DNA of 64,000 bases from Arcuatula senhousia (Eukaryota > Mollusca > Bivalvia > Mytilida > Mytilidae), in assembly GCA_963971305.1 (NCBI GenBank), contig OZ020303.1, positions 60,326,867-60,390,866 of the forward strand. Direction: 5' to 3'. The notes beneath the pieces were generated by a model that ran no database searches, had not been told where the DNA came from, and worked only from the letters and a program-made list of their open reading frames with translations. Below are positions 33,404 to 46,099 of this stretch, piece by piece (the stretch's first letter is position 1; the number at the start of each line of letters is the position of its first letter). The translations under genes were made by a program, and so were the position numbers.

Positions 33404-36400
33404 GTATACAACTATAGGATTTTCGCGGAAATAGAAGGAGGAAACTCGTGTTGGGGATTTTTTTTTAAATTTTCAATTTAGTTTGTGAAATGTCACGCTA
33501 TCCCTGAGTTAAATTATGTATGATTTTGATTTAATTATCATCATCGGAGTTTGTTTTTTCTAAAGCAAACTAATACGTGAATGTTGAGATATATACATTT
33601 ATATATTTTAAATCGTTTGTTATTGAGTCATTTCGATTATTGTTTTTAAGATACAGATGTTATCATGCTTGTATGAATTATCGATTTCAACAGGTTACGT
33701 ATAACTAACACGACTAAGGATCTTTTTTTTTTTAATATTTGTAAAAAAATTTATGCTCAAGCATGTATTTTTTAGGACAGACATTTGTTGAGATTTCTGT
33801 AAATACTTTCTCTTTCACTCAATATTACGTTTTTGTAAATAAAAACGAGAGCCGGTGGTGTAGTGGTTAACGCGTCGGGCTACTAACACCAAGGTTCGTG
33901 GTTCGATCCTCGTCCGGGGTGAAAATTTCATGAACCAATTTTCCGACTCTTTCTTGACACCATTTGCCGCTGCAAAGGCCACATTCGCAAACTGCTAGCT
34001 GGAGAGGGATTTACATAAGCATTAGCTTGTTTCCCAATCCAGGATAAATAAATATGTTTAAATTAGATAAAAAATTAAAAATAAAAAACACGTTTAATTA
34101 CCATTTTCTGTTAAAAAAATGCTAGATTTGGAAAGGCAACAAATTCCCGAATTTATCAAAATATGTTTTATTATGTGTAATTCAGACTTGTTAACACCCA
34201 GTCTCTTTCACTCAATATATTGTTATCGTTTAAACAACAACTTTTTATTATCATTTCCTGTCGAACAACGCTACACCTCTTGGTTAAAATAGATTTTTGA
34301 AGGCAACATATAGACAAATTCATTAAAATATGTTTTATTACCGAAATGCACAAATTTCCACAAATGTGTAAATACAAATACCAAAACGGGTATAAAACGG
34401 TTCATTTGGTTATGCTTTATATCGATATTTCAAGGAGTAGCCTTTCATCAGCAGCTTTTGAATCTTAAAATTGAGAGGTCATTGAAACCAAAAGAAGTGA
34501 ATGAAAAGTACTCAAAGCCAATAGTTCGAATATGGAAGCCATATCCAGCACCGAAGATATCGACCAATTAAATTGTGTACACCTGTACTGCACATGTTCG
34601 ATATCATTGGTGCTTTTTTGCTTTCCTGTTCGTGATTTTTTAGATATTGCAATGTAATACTAATGGTGTTCGACCTTCCAATGTTTTGATTCAAATGCTG
34701 GTGTAGACAGTTTCTATAACTGCTTTAATACTTGAATAGAAAACTTTGAAATATTCTCTGTTTGCATGTTTTTAAAACGATCGACTTACACACAGGTTTG
34801 GCATATTTATTTACGCACGTATTTTACAGAAATTAAAAAGGTTCCATAGTCAGTACGATGAGGCGGTTGTAGATGATGAGGAATGTCCGGTCGACCCACC
34901 CCAACCCACAGAGGACAATGGAAATTGTGACTATTGTCTACAGACGGCGGACAATAACAAAATGGGAGAAAGGGAGGAGCTCCTTGAGTGCAAAGACTGC
35001 AATGCTAAAGGTAAAATTGGCGAGGTTGATCTAATTCAAAATAATGCATCGATTATTAGTTAACAATCTTTAAAAAATAATTATTTTGTCCATTTGTTAG
35101 ATTCCTTTAGTTCTAGATACTAAATACGAAAGAATATGGAATATGTGCCAGAAAGACACGATCCACATATTGAAATGATTTTGATAAATGTACAATGCAA
35201 AATTTCGCTGCGTGTGAAGCGCAAAATACATTTTGTTCATATTAGTGCTAAACAAAGCTGTTGAAATGTTTTATATAACAGGCATTTAACTGTTCAAATT
35301 GTACTTTTTCAGCCCACCCGTCATGCATGGGATACTCAGAAATTTTGTCAAACAGAGCAAAGCTGTATCCATGGCAATGTATAGATTGTAAAACATGCTG
35401 CCTCTGTTTGGATGCGTCTGACCCGGTATGTACAACGTCAGTTAGACACATCAATATTGTTTCTCTCCTTTATGAACAAAGTGTTGTGTCAATTAACAAA
35501 TGTTGTGGTTTGTATAAATATTTGTCCCCCGCCGCAACTCGGAGCGGGGACATATAAATGCCGGACGTCCGTCCGTTTGTCCGTCCGTCCGTCCATGTGT
35601 CCGTCGTAACATATTTCTCAGCTACTATTAATCATAGGCTTTTGATATTTGGTATGCGAATTCTGGTAGGGATCTCATATACGGTAGGATGCGTTGCAAG
35701 GTATATCTCTTACCTACTATCTGTTTAACGAGTGGAATTTTTTAAGGGTCAAAAATGGAGAAAATAAAAATCTCCACTACTATTATTCATAGGCTTTTGT
35801 TATTTGGTATGGAGCTTCAGGTAGACGTCTTATATGATGGACTGCGTTTCCAGGTCTTTCACTTACCTACTTCCTGTTTAACGAGCTGACTTAGAGAATT
35901 TTTTAAGGATCAAAAATGAAAAAAATTTGTAACAGATTTCTCAGCTACCATTATTCGTTGGCTTTTGCTATTTGGTATGGAGATTCATGTAGAGGTCCCA
36001 TATGATGGGGTGCATTTCCAGGTTTGTCGCTATTCGGCTTCCAGTATTACGAGCGGATTTTTAAAAATTTGCTGCTCGGCGGGGGACCCAGTAATTCCGT
36101 TATTGTTTAAAATAGACTTTTGAAGGACCAAAACGAAAATCTGCTTGGCGTATATAAGGCAGGATTTAATATATTAGTGTTTGGTTAAATCAACGATATA
36201 TTACAAAATATGGTGGCTTCTGTGTCAAACCCATACTTTTCACATATCTACTAAACTATGAGGACAGAAATTATACATTTGGAGAAGCGGTAATTATTTG
36301 TGAGCTTGTGGCTTGCAGCTTACCATTCTATACATTTGATGTAAGTTTCATTTCATTGTCTTTGCTAAAGTTGTCAACAAGGGGTTAACATTTTTATATC

Positions 36401-39400
36401 TCGGCTATAATATCTTTATTAAAAAGTTGTGATATGTATATTTGCATGCAATCTTTAATGAAGCTGTGTAACCCATTTGCAAATGTATTTTAAATCGGCT
36501 TTACGATTGTTTCTTTTGTCAGATTAACAAATTTTAATCATTTTAAAGCATATCAAATATAGCAAACAAAAATGTATCCGCCCAGCAACTAAATATCGGC
36601 ATCAGCACATGTAGTTGGATGTCACAACTCAAACTTTTATTTATGTACATATAAGAATAAAAATACATTAACCATGAGGAAATTTCGCAGCCATTTGAAA
36701 AGAGAAGCACCTAACCCGTTTCCAAACCAACTCATTATACGGGATTTGCCCAACCAAAATATAAGAATCTTTGAAGATAGGTTTCATTAAGATATTTAAA
36801 ATAGGTGAAATGGTAAACGTTAGTGAAAAGCTATGTGAAACGACAGTATTCGGAAATTAAAAAAAAACACAAATTCATAAAGACAGTATTAAATGTACTA
36901 TTTGCATTGTACCATCCTTTTGAATGGCTAGTTAAAAAAAACGTACTAACGAACGAACAGACACTTTTCACTCCCATCTTGATTCCATTTTTGTTTCGTG
37001 ATGCTTTTTACAATAATCATGCTGGTATCGACTTCCATGAAAATGTATGTGACTAGTACACCAAATGTGTGTATCTATAGCATCATGAAACTAATCAAAA
37101 TCATCATGGAAGTAGTATAAGCTGCCCTTCATAAATTAAATCGCTTTAATATGGTGGTTAAAACAATTAAAGATATAATCCTACAGGTCTAATTTGTGCT
37201 GAAAAGAAACACAGACATAATGATGAAAACCACTATTGCATATTAGTTTATATGTAAAAGATTAAGAAGATATGAGGAAGTTCAGGAGCACTTTTGGAGT
37301 AGTACATATAAAATGCAGTAAAAGCCCGGCCGCTTAACCTAAAATATCTCGAGAATTATGCATTTTATGATACAAGCATCAAATATATGTAAAACGGTGC
37401 AATTATGGTAAGCAGCCTTCCGAAACTTAAAGAGAAGAATAATATCCAAAAGCCTCCTCAAACTAAAAGAGAAGGAGTATATCCGTTAGTGACAAAAAGT
37501 TTTTTATATAACTAGAAATGGAAAATTAATATCAAAATGTAAACAAGAGGCTCCCAGGAGCCTGAATCGCTCACCTGGTCTTGATGTCGACCCTATAAAG
37601 ACCTTTCTAGATCTAAATGAGCTGAACATTTAAGCAAGCAACAGCTTTTCTCTATCTGCTATAGTTTTCATTCTATAGGCCAAAACATGAAAAAGGTTAT
37701 TTTAGGGGCCATAACCCCTATAAGGGGTCATCTGACAACTTCGACACTATGAAATTGTTTTGTAGAACTAAATGAACTTAACATTTAAGCAAGCAATATA
37801 TATAATTTAAGAATGAAGTATTAGGGGGCCTACCTGTGACTATTTCAAGACTGGATTTGAATTAAATGCATTTTATTTATACCATGGGATATTTGCAGAA
37901 CCGCGAGCAGTGCCTACTGGGCTGGTTGGAGGCTGCTGGCGGTTGTCCGTTGTGGTTGTTCTGAATTGCCGCTTGATTGTGGACTGTGTTGGGTACACTT
38001 GTTCCACATCTCATTATTTTCGATTTGGAAATTAGAATTTTTTTTGAGAAACCTTTACAGGTATAGAAAATGCATATTCACATGATTCATGTAAAAACAT
38101 TGACAAAATGAATTGTGGTGTTTAAAAAATCCAACTAGGTAGCTACAAGAATATACCAAAGGAACAAAGACTTTGTAAACCATGCAAAATAATTGATGAT
38201 GAAGCTTATTTCTTCTTTCATTGTCAAATTAGTGATAATATAAGAACATTTATTGACTTAATACAAAAACAATATGCTAATTTTAACCAGCTTGAAGCCA
38301 TTGATAAATTAATTTTTGAACTTAACCCAAATATGGATGCTTTGCCCACGGTTGTTGATTTTGTAAAGCAATCATTTGAGTTGCGACAATGAGATCCACA
38401 TTGGTCAAAGTCATACATATTTGTTAATACTATAATATCTTTGTATGTACAGTTACACGTTCATTGTTTGTATGTTTGTATTTGCTTAACCTCTTGGGGT
38501 TTTATTATGCAATAAAGTTCTATTTAAATAGTGGGCTTTTCGCATATGAAGTGAACTTACAAAAATCGCAACCTGCTACTATAATTTGATATAAATCATA
38601 TTTCATTTTTAGGACAGTATGTTATTTTGTGACGCCTGTGACAAAGGGTACCATATGAACTGTCATGTACCTGTAGTTAGAGATAAACCTTTAGGTAGGC
38701 AACCAGAATGCTAATTGGATTAGAACGCTGTCTTTTGTGGTTCTTTTCCAATATTTTAAAAGAAAGCTGCTACAAATTCCCAGGAAATTCGAAAATGCCT
38801 CTGAAGTACTGTACCATTGTTACCCTTTTATTTAAAGATTTTCTGTTTGAGTTAGAACTTTGAAGTTGCTTGAATTCATTTTATTTTTGTATGCTGGTAA
38901 TGTGATTGTTTAATGAAGATTAGTTTCTTGTAATTTAATGAAAACAGGAAAATGGATTTGTAGAGAATGTACTCACCAAGGAATTACCGAATCGGATCTG
39001 GGAACAAGCGGAGACAACATAGAAAACGGCATTCTAGTTGGTGAGTTCTTCATTCTGAATTTTACATATTGCTTTCCTTAACTATGGTAAATTTCATTTT
39101 TGTTCATTTGGATTGCAGTTTTTAATAAGACGCGAAAAAAGAAATTTCTATTTTTTATGGAGAACAGCATGACTTACTTTTAAAAATAAATTTTAGATAA
39201 ATACTTCTAACTTAATCTTTTTTTCATGGTGATACTTAAAACAAGATTGACTAGCATTGACCTATAAAACAACATCTTTAGTCACAAAATTTAGCTATTA
39301 TTAAAAACCATTTTCTAGTCTGTATCACTTCATCACTTTTAAATCCTACTACAAATCTTAAATTGTAGATACAGATCCGAATGTTAGCAAATATCCAACT

Positions 39401-42400
39401 CCATGTGCATCACCTGTTGCCGAACAAACGGAAGATAACAGGTTTGTCCATACTTTTCATACTTTTTCATGGCCAATGAAGCATCAAATGCACCTATTAA
39501 TTTTGATAACTTTTTTTTTGTCTTATTATAAATGTCAATTATTTTGTGTCCAAAACGATTATCCTATGATAAATCGCTACTTTATATATCGTATAGCATT
39601 CTTTTTGTCTACAAGTAAAAAGAAGAGGAAAAAATAAAGTTGACTCAATACAATTTAAACCAGCTTGAAGCCACTGATAAATTAATTTTTGAACTTAACC
39701 CAAATATGGATGTTTTGCCCACGGACTAAAATCACGGAATTTGAACGTGCAGGGTCGCCTAATTGTTTATCATGCACTAATAAAAACATTTCTTGTGAAG
39801 AATATTCCTAAAGCCATCTTAGTTTTTAAATCAGCGTTGTCTAAGAATTAGGAAATGCTAGATCTGTAAAGGAATTTTTAATTTTCAAATTATTAATTTT
39901 TCTTATCTGGAAAGTAACATACCCAACTCACCGGTATATCGAGTGAACATATCCCGATTTATGAGATATACTAGGGCTTGTATTTATTTTCATATTTTCT
40001 CACCCGATACTGTTGTCTCCATAATTTGCTTTAAGACCAAGGGTATAAAATAGGTCTCATACGGTATCGAAAACAGTTTTTCTTTCGACTTCAGTCACTG
40101 GTAGCAAAATTCAAAATTATGTCAGATGAAATGATTCGGGATTGTTTCAATTTATAGTTTTTGGCTGTTTGATGTACTAAGATGATCACCTCGTTATCCC
40201 TATTTTGTTTCTCAGCCATGTTGTCTTTTGTATTACTGGACCCTAAGTTCGCAATGGAAGAGGGAGGTTTGGCGCCATAAAACTTGAATTAACCACAATT
40301 TCTTTTGAAATGCATGTACCAAGTCAATACCATTACGATCTATAAGTGATATGCTATGTCTTTGCCTTGTTTGGTTTTTAGCTCACCTGACCCGAAGGGT
40401 CATGTGAGCTATTGTCATCATTAAGCGTCCGTCGTCCGTCCGTCCGTTAACTTTTCTTCAAAGATCTTCTTCTCTGAAACCACTGAAGGGATTGCATTGA
40501 TACTTGGTATACATGATCTTTAGGATGTCCTCTACCAAGTTTGTGAATTATATACATGTCGACCGACCAACATGGCCGCCGTTGCTAAAAATAGAACAGG
40601 GGGGTCAGACCATTGTTTTTGGCTTATAACTCAAAAAGTATAAGAGATAGAGAAAATCCGAAGCAACCTTCCTTGTTCAGCATCAAAAGCTCTACAAATC
40701 TCTCCATTGAGTCGAAGTTGTGAAACGACTCCTTATAGAAGTTATTGCCCTTTAATCATCAAATTTGACCATTTTTGCAGTTTTTGGACAATATCTTGAA
40801 AACCGTTAGAGCTAGAGGAAAAGTTAGCATTGCAGAATTGTTTAGCTCATTGAGATCTACAAAAATGATTTCAGGGTTTAAATTGTCAGATCAGCCGTTT
40901 AAGAGTTATTCCCCTTTAACTGTTTTTTCCATTAATTTACACTGATTTTCAAAAATCTTCTTCTCTAAAACTACTGCAGGGATTGTATTGATACTTGGTA
41001 TACATGATCTTTAGGATGTCCTCTACCAAGTTTGTGAATTATATACATGTCGACCAACCAACATGGCCGCCGTTGCTAAAAATAGAATAGGGGGGTCAGA
41101 CCATTGTTTTTGGCTTATAACTCAAAAAGTATGAAAGATAGAGAAAATCCGAAGCAACCTTCCTTGTTCAGCATCAAAAGCTCTACGAATCTCTCCATTG
41201 AGTCGAAGTTGTGAAACGACACCCTATAGGAGTTATTGCCCTTTAATCATCAAATTTGACCATTTTTGCAGTTTTTGGACAATATCTTGAAAACCGTAAG
41301 AGCTAGAGGAAAAGTTAGCATTGCAGAATTGTTTAGCTCATTGAGATCTACTAAAATGATTTCAGGGTCTAAATTGTCAGATCAGCCGTTTAAGAGTTAT
41401 TCCCCTTTAACTGTTTTTTCCATTAATTTACACTGATTTTCAAAAATCTTCTTCTCTAAAACTGCTGAAGGGATTGCATTGATACTTGGTATACATGATC
41501 TTTAGGATGTCCTCTACCAAGTTTGTGAATTATATACATGTCGACCAACCAACATGGCGGCTGTTGCTAAAAATAGAACAGGGGGGTCAGACCATGTTTT
41601 TGGCTTATAACTCAAAAAGTATAAGAGATAGAGAAAATCCGAACAACCTTCCTTGTTCAGCATCATAAGCTCTACGAATCTCTTCTATGAGTCGAAGTTG
41701 TGAAACGACTCCTTATAGGAGTTATTGCCCTTTAATCATCAAAATTGACCATTTTTGCAGTTTTTGGACAATATCTTGAAAACTGTTAGAGCTAGAGGAA
41801 AAGTTAGCATTGCAGAATTGTTGAGCTCATTGAGATCTACAAAAGTGATTTTCAGGGTCTAAATTGTCAGATCAGCCGTTTAAGAGTTATTCCCCTTTAA
41901 CTGTTTTTTCCATTAATTTACACTGATTTTCAAAAATCTTCTTCTCTAAAACCACTGAAGGGATTGCATTGTTACTTGGTATACATGATCTTTAGGATGT
42001 CCTCTACCAAGTTTGTGAATTATATACATGTTGATCAACCAACATGGCGGCCTTTGCTAAAAATAGAACAGGGGGGTCAAACCATTGTTTTTGGCTTATA
42101 ACTCAAAAAGTAAAAGAGATAAAGAAAATCGGAAGCAACCTCTAATGTTCAGCATCAAAAGGTCCTTACAGTAGTTATTGCCCTTTAACTGTTTTTTTCT
42201 ATTGATTTAAACTGATTTCCAAAAATCTTCTCTGAAACCACTGAAAGGATTGTTTTGCAACTTTGTATACTTGAAAGTTTGTGAAATTTATTCAAACTTT
42301 GGCATAAGAGATCAGGTGAGCGATTCAGGCTCCTGGGAGCCTCTAGTTTCTTATTCGATATATGAAATGAAAATCTCATTTCGGTAGTTTTGTTGTTCAG

Positions 42401-45308
42401 GTAGAACGGGGTGTCCATTACTGAACATTTTTTTTGTTCATCTGTCATAACTTTAAATTTATAATGCTTGTTTTTATACGACCGCAAAAAATTTGCGGAC
42501 GTATTATGGTATGATGCTGTCGTCGTCGTCGTTGTCGTCGTTGTCGTCGTTGTCTGTTAACTTTTTAGTGTTTCCACAATAACTTTAGTTCCAGTTATCC
42601 GATTGCTATGAAACTTTACAATGATGTTCCTTACCATATGACGGTCCCCCCATTTTTCGTTTAGAAATTAGGGGCCAAAAAAGGGCCAAAAATACTACTT
42701 TTTTGTTTGTTTCCACAATAACTTTAGTTCTAGTTATCCAATTGCTATGAAATTTGACAGTGATGTTCCTTACCATACAAGGATGAATGGGATTGATTTT
42801 GGGGGTCCCCCCTTTTTTTTGTTTCGAAATTAGGGGCCCAAAAGGGGAAAAAATTCAAATATTTTACTTGTTTCCACCATAACTTTGGTCCTAGTTGGCC
42901 TATTGCTGTGAAATTTGTCAAGAATGTTTCTTACAATAAAAGAATGAACCTGATGAATTTTTGCGCCCCCCCTTTTTCTCCGTTGTGTAATTAGGGGCCA
43001 AAATAAAAACTTTTTTATTTGTGGTCCGATTTTGAAATTTTTTTTTACATGTTTGTTCTTGTCAAATAGCGGATACAAAATTAAGAATTAATTTTTGCGC
43101 CCCCCTTTTTCCCCCTATTACGTAATTAGGGGCCAAACGGGGCCAAAATCGAAACTTTTTTATTTGTGGTCCGATTTTGAATTTTTTTTTTGCAAGTTTA
43201 TTTTTGTCAAGTAGCGAATCCAAATTTGAGAATTTATTTTTGCGACCCCCACCCCTTTTTCACCTGTTACGTAATAAGGGGCCAAAAGGGGCAGAAATTG
43301 AAACTTTTTTATTTCTGGTCCGATTTTGAAAATTTTTTTTGCATGTTTGTTCTTGTCAAATAGCGGATACAAAATTAAGAATTAATTTTTGCGACCCCCC
43401 CCTTTTTCCCCTTATTACGTAATTAGGGGCCAAATGGGGCCGAAATTGAAACTTTTTTATTTCTGGTCCGATTTTGAAAATTTTTTTTGCATGTTTGTTC
43501 TTGTCAAATAGCGAATACAAAATTAGGAATTAATTTTTGCGACCCCCCTTTTTCCCCCTATTACGTAATTAGGGGCCAAATGGGGCTTTTTTATTTGTGG
43601 TCCGATTTTGAAATTTTTTTTTGCAAATTTATTCTTGTCAGGTAGCGATTCTAAATTTAAGAATAAATTTTTTGGGCTGTAATCATAATTTAAAAAAAAT
43701 TCTGGTTCAAATTTTTAATTTTTTCCCCAAACATTATTCTTTTAAAGAGTAGAATACAACATTCAAAATTTATATTTTTAGCCCCTGGGTTGAAAGTCCA
43801 TCAGAGAAGCATGTGTCAAAAACCTTTGTCAGTCCACCATGGGCTGCATGTGTCCAGAACAATAGACTATCCATATTAGGCCTAAAACGTACAGGGTTCA
43901 ACATGTTGCGGTCGTATCATGCTGCGCTCGGCGAAGCTTTTTATTCTAATTGATTTCTATTGGACTAGGTAAACATAAAAATTGATAATTACAACAAAAA
44001 TTTAAAAAAGAATACACCTTCTTTGCGAATTTCAATATTTTCCGGTACTTTTTAAAAGGAGATAATATGCATAGGAATAATAGAGAAAAAACACAATTTT
44101 CATTTTTTTTTTCAAAATTTTGATGGTGAACTTTTTTTTCTTTTGAGTATATTTAAAAAATCCATAAAAAAACAAAGATTTTCGCAATTTTTTAAAAAAA
44201 ATCTATGGACTATATTTTTTTGGTAAAAGAAATTTGAATTTTCCCTATTGATCCTTTATAAAAAGTACTAAAATCATGCATTTTTCAAAGTCGTTTCTAC
44301 AAAAATTCTTATGGTGAACTTTTAATTTTACTATCGAGGTTTAAAGAATCAGTCTAGGGCTAACTGTGGTCAAAATTTAAGAGAATTCTATGGATAACTT
44401 TTTAGACACCCGATCTACCTCATCATTATCTAAATTTTAATAAGCTTGCACATTACTGAAGGAGAATTTATTTATAAGCTAAGCTCCTTAAATTTTAACT
44501 AAAAGAAGCAGAGGAACCAATGGGGTATCCGAATGTCAAAAGTCTGAAAGGGCAGAGACAAAACCAGTAAACACCAACAAGAACGGGACAAAACATGGAA
44601 CACAAAAATAATTAAATATCAATCAACAACGCGAACTACAGTCGAAACGAGATAGAACTCAGGTGCTCCAGAAGGGTAAAAAGTTCCTGCTTGCTATAGC
44701 ACACCCATTTTAATTTAAATTTGATGATATTAGGAATGATGTCAAAGTCAATGGCGTATCACCCTCCCCGAGGATAGAGAAAGGAAAATATCCTGATGCT
44801 TCAAAATGGACGACTGATGATGTTGTTCAGTTTTTCATAAATGTTGGTTTTAGAGACCAAGCAGAAGCATTTAGGGAGCAAGTAAGTCAATTGATTAGTG
44901 CAGCTTACCTGTCCACATATTTTCAATAGATTTTTTAAAACCAACTACCGGTATTTTGCAGGTGCTCAAGCATATAATATTCAGACAAAAGTTTTTGGTA
45001 GAACAATTTGAGTATAGCTGCATACATCTTGAAAAAATCTTTTAAAAATGAAGATCACAACGTACAGTCAAAAACAATGAAAAACTACCTTACTCGGTCA
45101 CACTTTTTGACAGTGTTAATACTTTTACAGCTGAGTATAATTATATACTTCATGATTTATTTTTAAGGAAATAGATGGACAATCCTTACTTTTAATGAAA
45201 AGAAGCGACGTTTTGACAGGGCTGTTTATACGTTTGGGCCCAGCTCTAAAGATTTATCAACATGTTCTTAAACTACAAGCTGTTGGTCTTGATAGCTCAT
45301 TTTTCTGA
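33059..45308 (+). CDS. SAMD1-related winged-helix / double PHD / SAM protein, copy 1 (complete)
   Basis: Coding exons: 33059-33403, 34830-35010, 35313-35425, 38613-38694, 38948-39040, 39369-39441, 44734-44881 and 45168-45308. All have AG/GT borders and joined phases, giving 391 residues. Residues 1-100 resemble a winged-helix (H15/SAMD1-type) DNA-binding region, followed by [11 protein letters not shown]1 uses C148, C151, C169, C172, H177, C180, C198 and C201. PHD2 uses C204, C207, C219, C222, H227, C230, C245 and C248, the tight double-PHD layout of DPF and KAT6 proteins that reads acylated histone H3. A SAM domain (about 321-385, [20 protein letters not shown]) is very close to that of vertebrate SAMD1. 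A nuclear chromatin reader is inferred. Vertebrate SAMD1, as I know it, lacks the PHD pair. A tandem partner lies at 54137. The 16.4 kb transposon sits in its 5' region, so expression may differ from copy 2. Confidence 0.85.
33850..34055 (+). mobile_element. tRNA-derived SINE in intron 2 of copy 1
   Basis: The head has RNA polymerase III box A TGGTGTAGTGG (33856-33866) and box B GGTTCGATCC (33900-33909) at tRNA spacing. The 3' end cannot pair with the 5' end as an acceptor stem, so it is not a functional tRNA. A conserved-looking body and an AATAAATAAATA tail follow. A/T-rich flanks (AAATAAAAAC and a similar string after the tail) may be a target duplication. The homologous site in copy 2 (about 54905) lacks it. 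Mussel SINEs of the V-SINE group (RUDI) are a candidate class, from memory. Confidence 0.75.
34370..34705 (+). repeat. Decayed fragment of the 388-bp repeat in intron 2
   Basis: Shares CAAATACCAAAACGGGTATA and 'accgaagatatcgacca' with the array at 5907. The corresponding copy-2 fragment is at 55885-56150. Confidence 0.55.
34830..35010 (+). CDS. Copy 1 coding exon 2: acidic linker and first half of PHD1
   Basis: Residues 116-175 plus one base. Supplies C148, C151, C169 and C172. Acceptor TTTTACAG, donor AAAG/GTAAAA. Confidence 0.85.
35313..35425 (+). CDS. Copy 1 coding exon 3: PHD1 end and start of PHD2
   Basis: Residues 176-213. Supplies H177, C180, C198, C201, C204 and C207. Acceptor CTTTTTCAG, donor CCG/GTATGT. 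Confidence 0.85.
35524..36110 (+). repeat. GTCCCCCGCCG-type hairpin-headed repeat in intron 4 of copy 1
   Basis: Starts with hairpin GTCCCCCGCCGCAACTCGGA (closing GCGGGGAC), then CCGTCCGTCCGTC, then three ~190-bp units sharing 'ggcttttg-tatttggtatg', and ends at the inverted GCTCGGCGGGGGACC. The same insertion is in copy 2 (56848-59365), so it predates the duplication. Confidence 0.7.
36111..37541 (+). other. Intron 4 sequence conserved with copy 2
   Basis: Aligns along its length with 59365-60851 with scattered indels. No exon seen: the ORF at 36823-37056 is broken or shifted in copy 2. Confidence 0.6.
37542..37796 (-). repeat. Internally deleted GCTCACCTG-type repeat
   Basis: Hairpin end AACAAGAGGCTCCCAGGAGC at 37542 and about 250 bp of body. 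The homologous copy-2 repeat (60852-61869) is about 1 kb and has both ends, so this one lost its remainder by deletion. Confidence 0.65.
38119..38540 (+). pseudogene. LINE ORF C-terminal remnant and 3' end in intron 4 of copy 1
   Basis: Reads [20 protein letters not shown] and continues to an open end at a TGA stop near 38391. The CxxC...HC form is typical of the extreme C-terminus of several LINE reverse-transcriptase proteins. An AATAAA follows at 38511. The homologous copy is at 62300-62715, and an 89-bp fragment is repeated at 39640-39728. Confidence 0.65.
38613..38694 (+). CDS. Copy 1 coding exon 4: PHD2 core
   Basis: Residues 214-240 plus one base, [20 protein letters not shown]. Supplies C219, C222, H227 and C230. 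Acceptor TTTTTAG, donor TTAG/GTAGGC. Confidence 0.85.
38948..39040 (+). CDS. Copy 1 coding exon 5: PHD2 end
   Basis: Residues 241-271 plus one base. [11 protein letters not shown] supplies C245 and C248. Copy 2 reads GKWICTECTDQ. Confidence 0.85.
39369..39441 (+). CDS. Copy 1 coding exon 6: linker
   Basis: Encodes [20 protein letters not shown] and a few more residues. The Ser/Pro content suggests a flexible linker between PHD2 and SAM. Ends in phase 2 at NAG/GTTTGT. Confidence 0.75.
39640..39728 (+). repeat. Short LINE-derived fragment
   Basis: TTTAAACCAGCTTGAAGCCA and the following 60 bp match the LINE remnant at 38285-38350. It sits directly after a Lys/Arg-coding stretch (39618-39638). 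Confidence 0.6.
39729..40375. other. Intron 7 sequence, no exon seen
   Basis: Contains at about 40190-40300 a dispersed repeat fragment ('gcaatggaagagggaggttt') also seen at 2115-2170 (-) and in the arms of the MULE-like element. Confidence 0.45.
40376..42349 (+). repeat. GCTCACCTG repeat with four ~490-bp internal units
   Basis: Complete at both ends. The left hairpin AGCTCACCTGACCCGAAGGG (closing TCATGTGAGCT) is followed by CGTCCGTCGTCCGTCCGTCC. The right end is CAGGTGAGCGATTCAGGCTC with the GGCTCCTGGGAGCC hairpin. Internal units are marked by CTTGGTATACATGATCTTTA at about 40503, 40994, 41485 and 41970. ORFs inside are by-products. Confidence 0.75.
42475..43945 (+). repeat. ATACGACCGCAA-headed repeat with ~130-160-bp internal units
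   Basis: The left hairpin TATACGACCGCAAAAAATTT (closing GCGGACGTAT) is followed by GTCGTCGTCGTTGTCGTCG. The right end TTGCGGTCGTATCATGCTGC is inverted to the head. The body has about seven units sharing 'ggtccgattttgaaattttt' and 'ttaggggccaaa'. Confidence 0.75.
43946..44505. other. A/T-rich intron sequence, no feature recognised
   Basis: Poly-T and poly-A runs only. Confidence 0.4.
44506..44715 (-). repeat. LINE 3' flank fragment
   Basis: Inverted copy of the 3' region seen at 14990-15190 ('tgctatagcacacccat', 'gaactcaggtgctccag'). Ends 18 bp before the SAM exon acceptor. Confidence 0.5.
44734..44881 (+). CDS. Copy 1 coding exon 7: first half of SAM domain
   Basis: Phase joins exon 6 (AG + G). 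Encodes [20 protein letters not shown] and AFREQ. Acceptor GATATTAG, donor CAA/GTAAGT. Confidence 0.85.
45168..45308 (+). CDS. Copy 1 coding exon 8: second half of SAM domain and stop
   Basis: Encodes [37 protein letters not shown] and a short tail ending SSFF and TGA at 45306-45308. No AATAAA was found in the next 300 bp. Confidence 0.85.
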   Translation, partial: EIDGQSLLLMKRSDVLTGLFIRLGPALKIYQHVLKLQAVGLDSSFF

Positions 45309-46099
45309 TTGTTCTGAGAGAGACCGAAATGTTATTTTGTTCTTATAAAAAAACATCACTCAAGAGTTATTGTAACTTTGTATTTCATAACCTTCCAAAA
45401 TACAAATCGTTAGATAGAGTCAAAATTATATGTTTCCACCTCTCTTTCATTAAAGGTTATATAAGTCATACTTCTTTTCACTACATCATGCTAGTCAAAA
45501 ATTTTTTTTTCAGTAAATCTTAAGTTCGACTTATTATATTTCCTCTACATTCTTTATGCATTTTTGTGTTTTTAAACTCAATACTTACGTTTATAAAACA
45601 TTTTATAGCTTTGTTAATCAATTTTTCAAATGTTGCTCATGATTGACCTAATATTCAAAACTAATATAATTTGAATGAGATTACTATCCCAAGATGCATG
45701 TTTAATGTTTTTTACTGTTTCATCAGAAAACATTGTGCTTTTTAGCCCTGTATTTTGATTTGATTTGCTTTACCTAACTCACTTGACCTAAATAGTTATT
45801 ATGGGCTATTTAAAAATCAATTCATATTTTTAACATTTCATAAGCTTTGTTTTTGACTGTAATTCAGATAAAATACACAATACACATTGCCTAGACCTGA
45901 TCATAACACCTTTTTAGTTGGAAAATATTTACATTACTGGAATAGTCCCCCTTGAAGGATTTCCAGAATAAGTGTATTTTAAATTCTTTACCTTTGTTCA
46001 TTCCTATAATTGTTTGATGTACTATTTTTTAAAAGAAAATCGCGAAAAGATGTGTTTCAGATAAGCTTTTTTTTTATTGTAAATGTCATTTATTTATTT
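45309..46099. other. 3' flank of copy 1, no feature recognised
   Basis: Presumably includes the 3' UTR. The end of the transcript could not be placed. Confidence 0.4.

Noticed and set aside
33850..33920. tRNA gene
   Set aside because: Box A and box B are present, but the acceptor stem does not pair and the anticodon arm is poor. A SINE body and A-rich tail follow, so it is a tRNA-derived SINE.
40376..43945. CRISPR-like regular repeats
   Set aside because: Units are 130-490 bp, without short direct repeats and unique spacers, in a eukaryotic intron. They are internal units of dispersed repeats.
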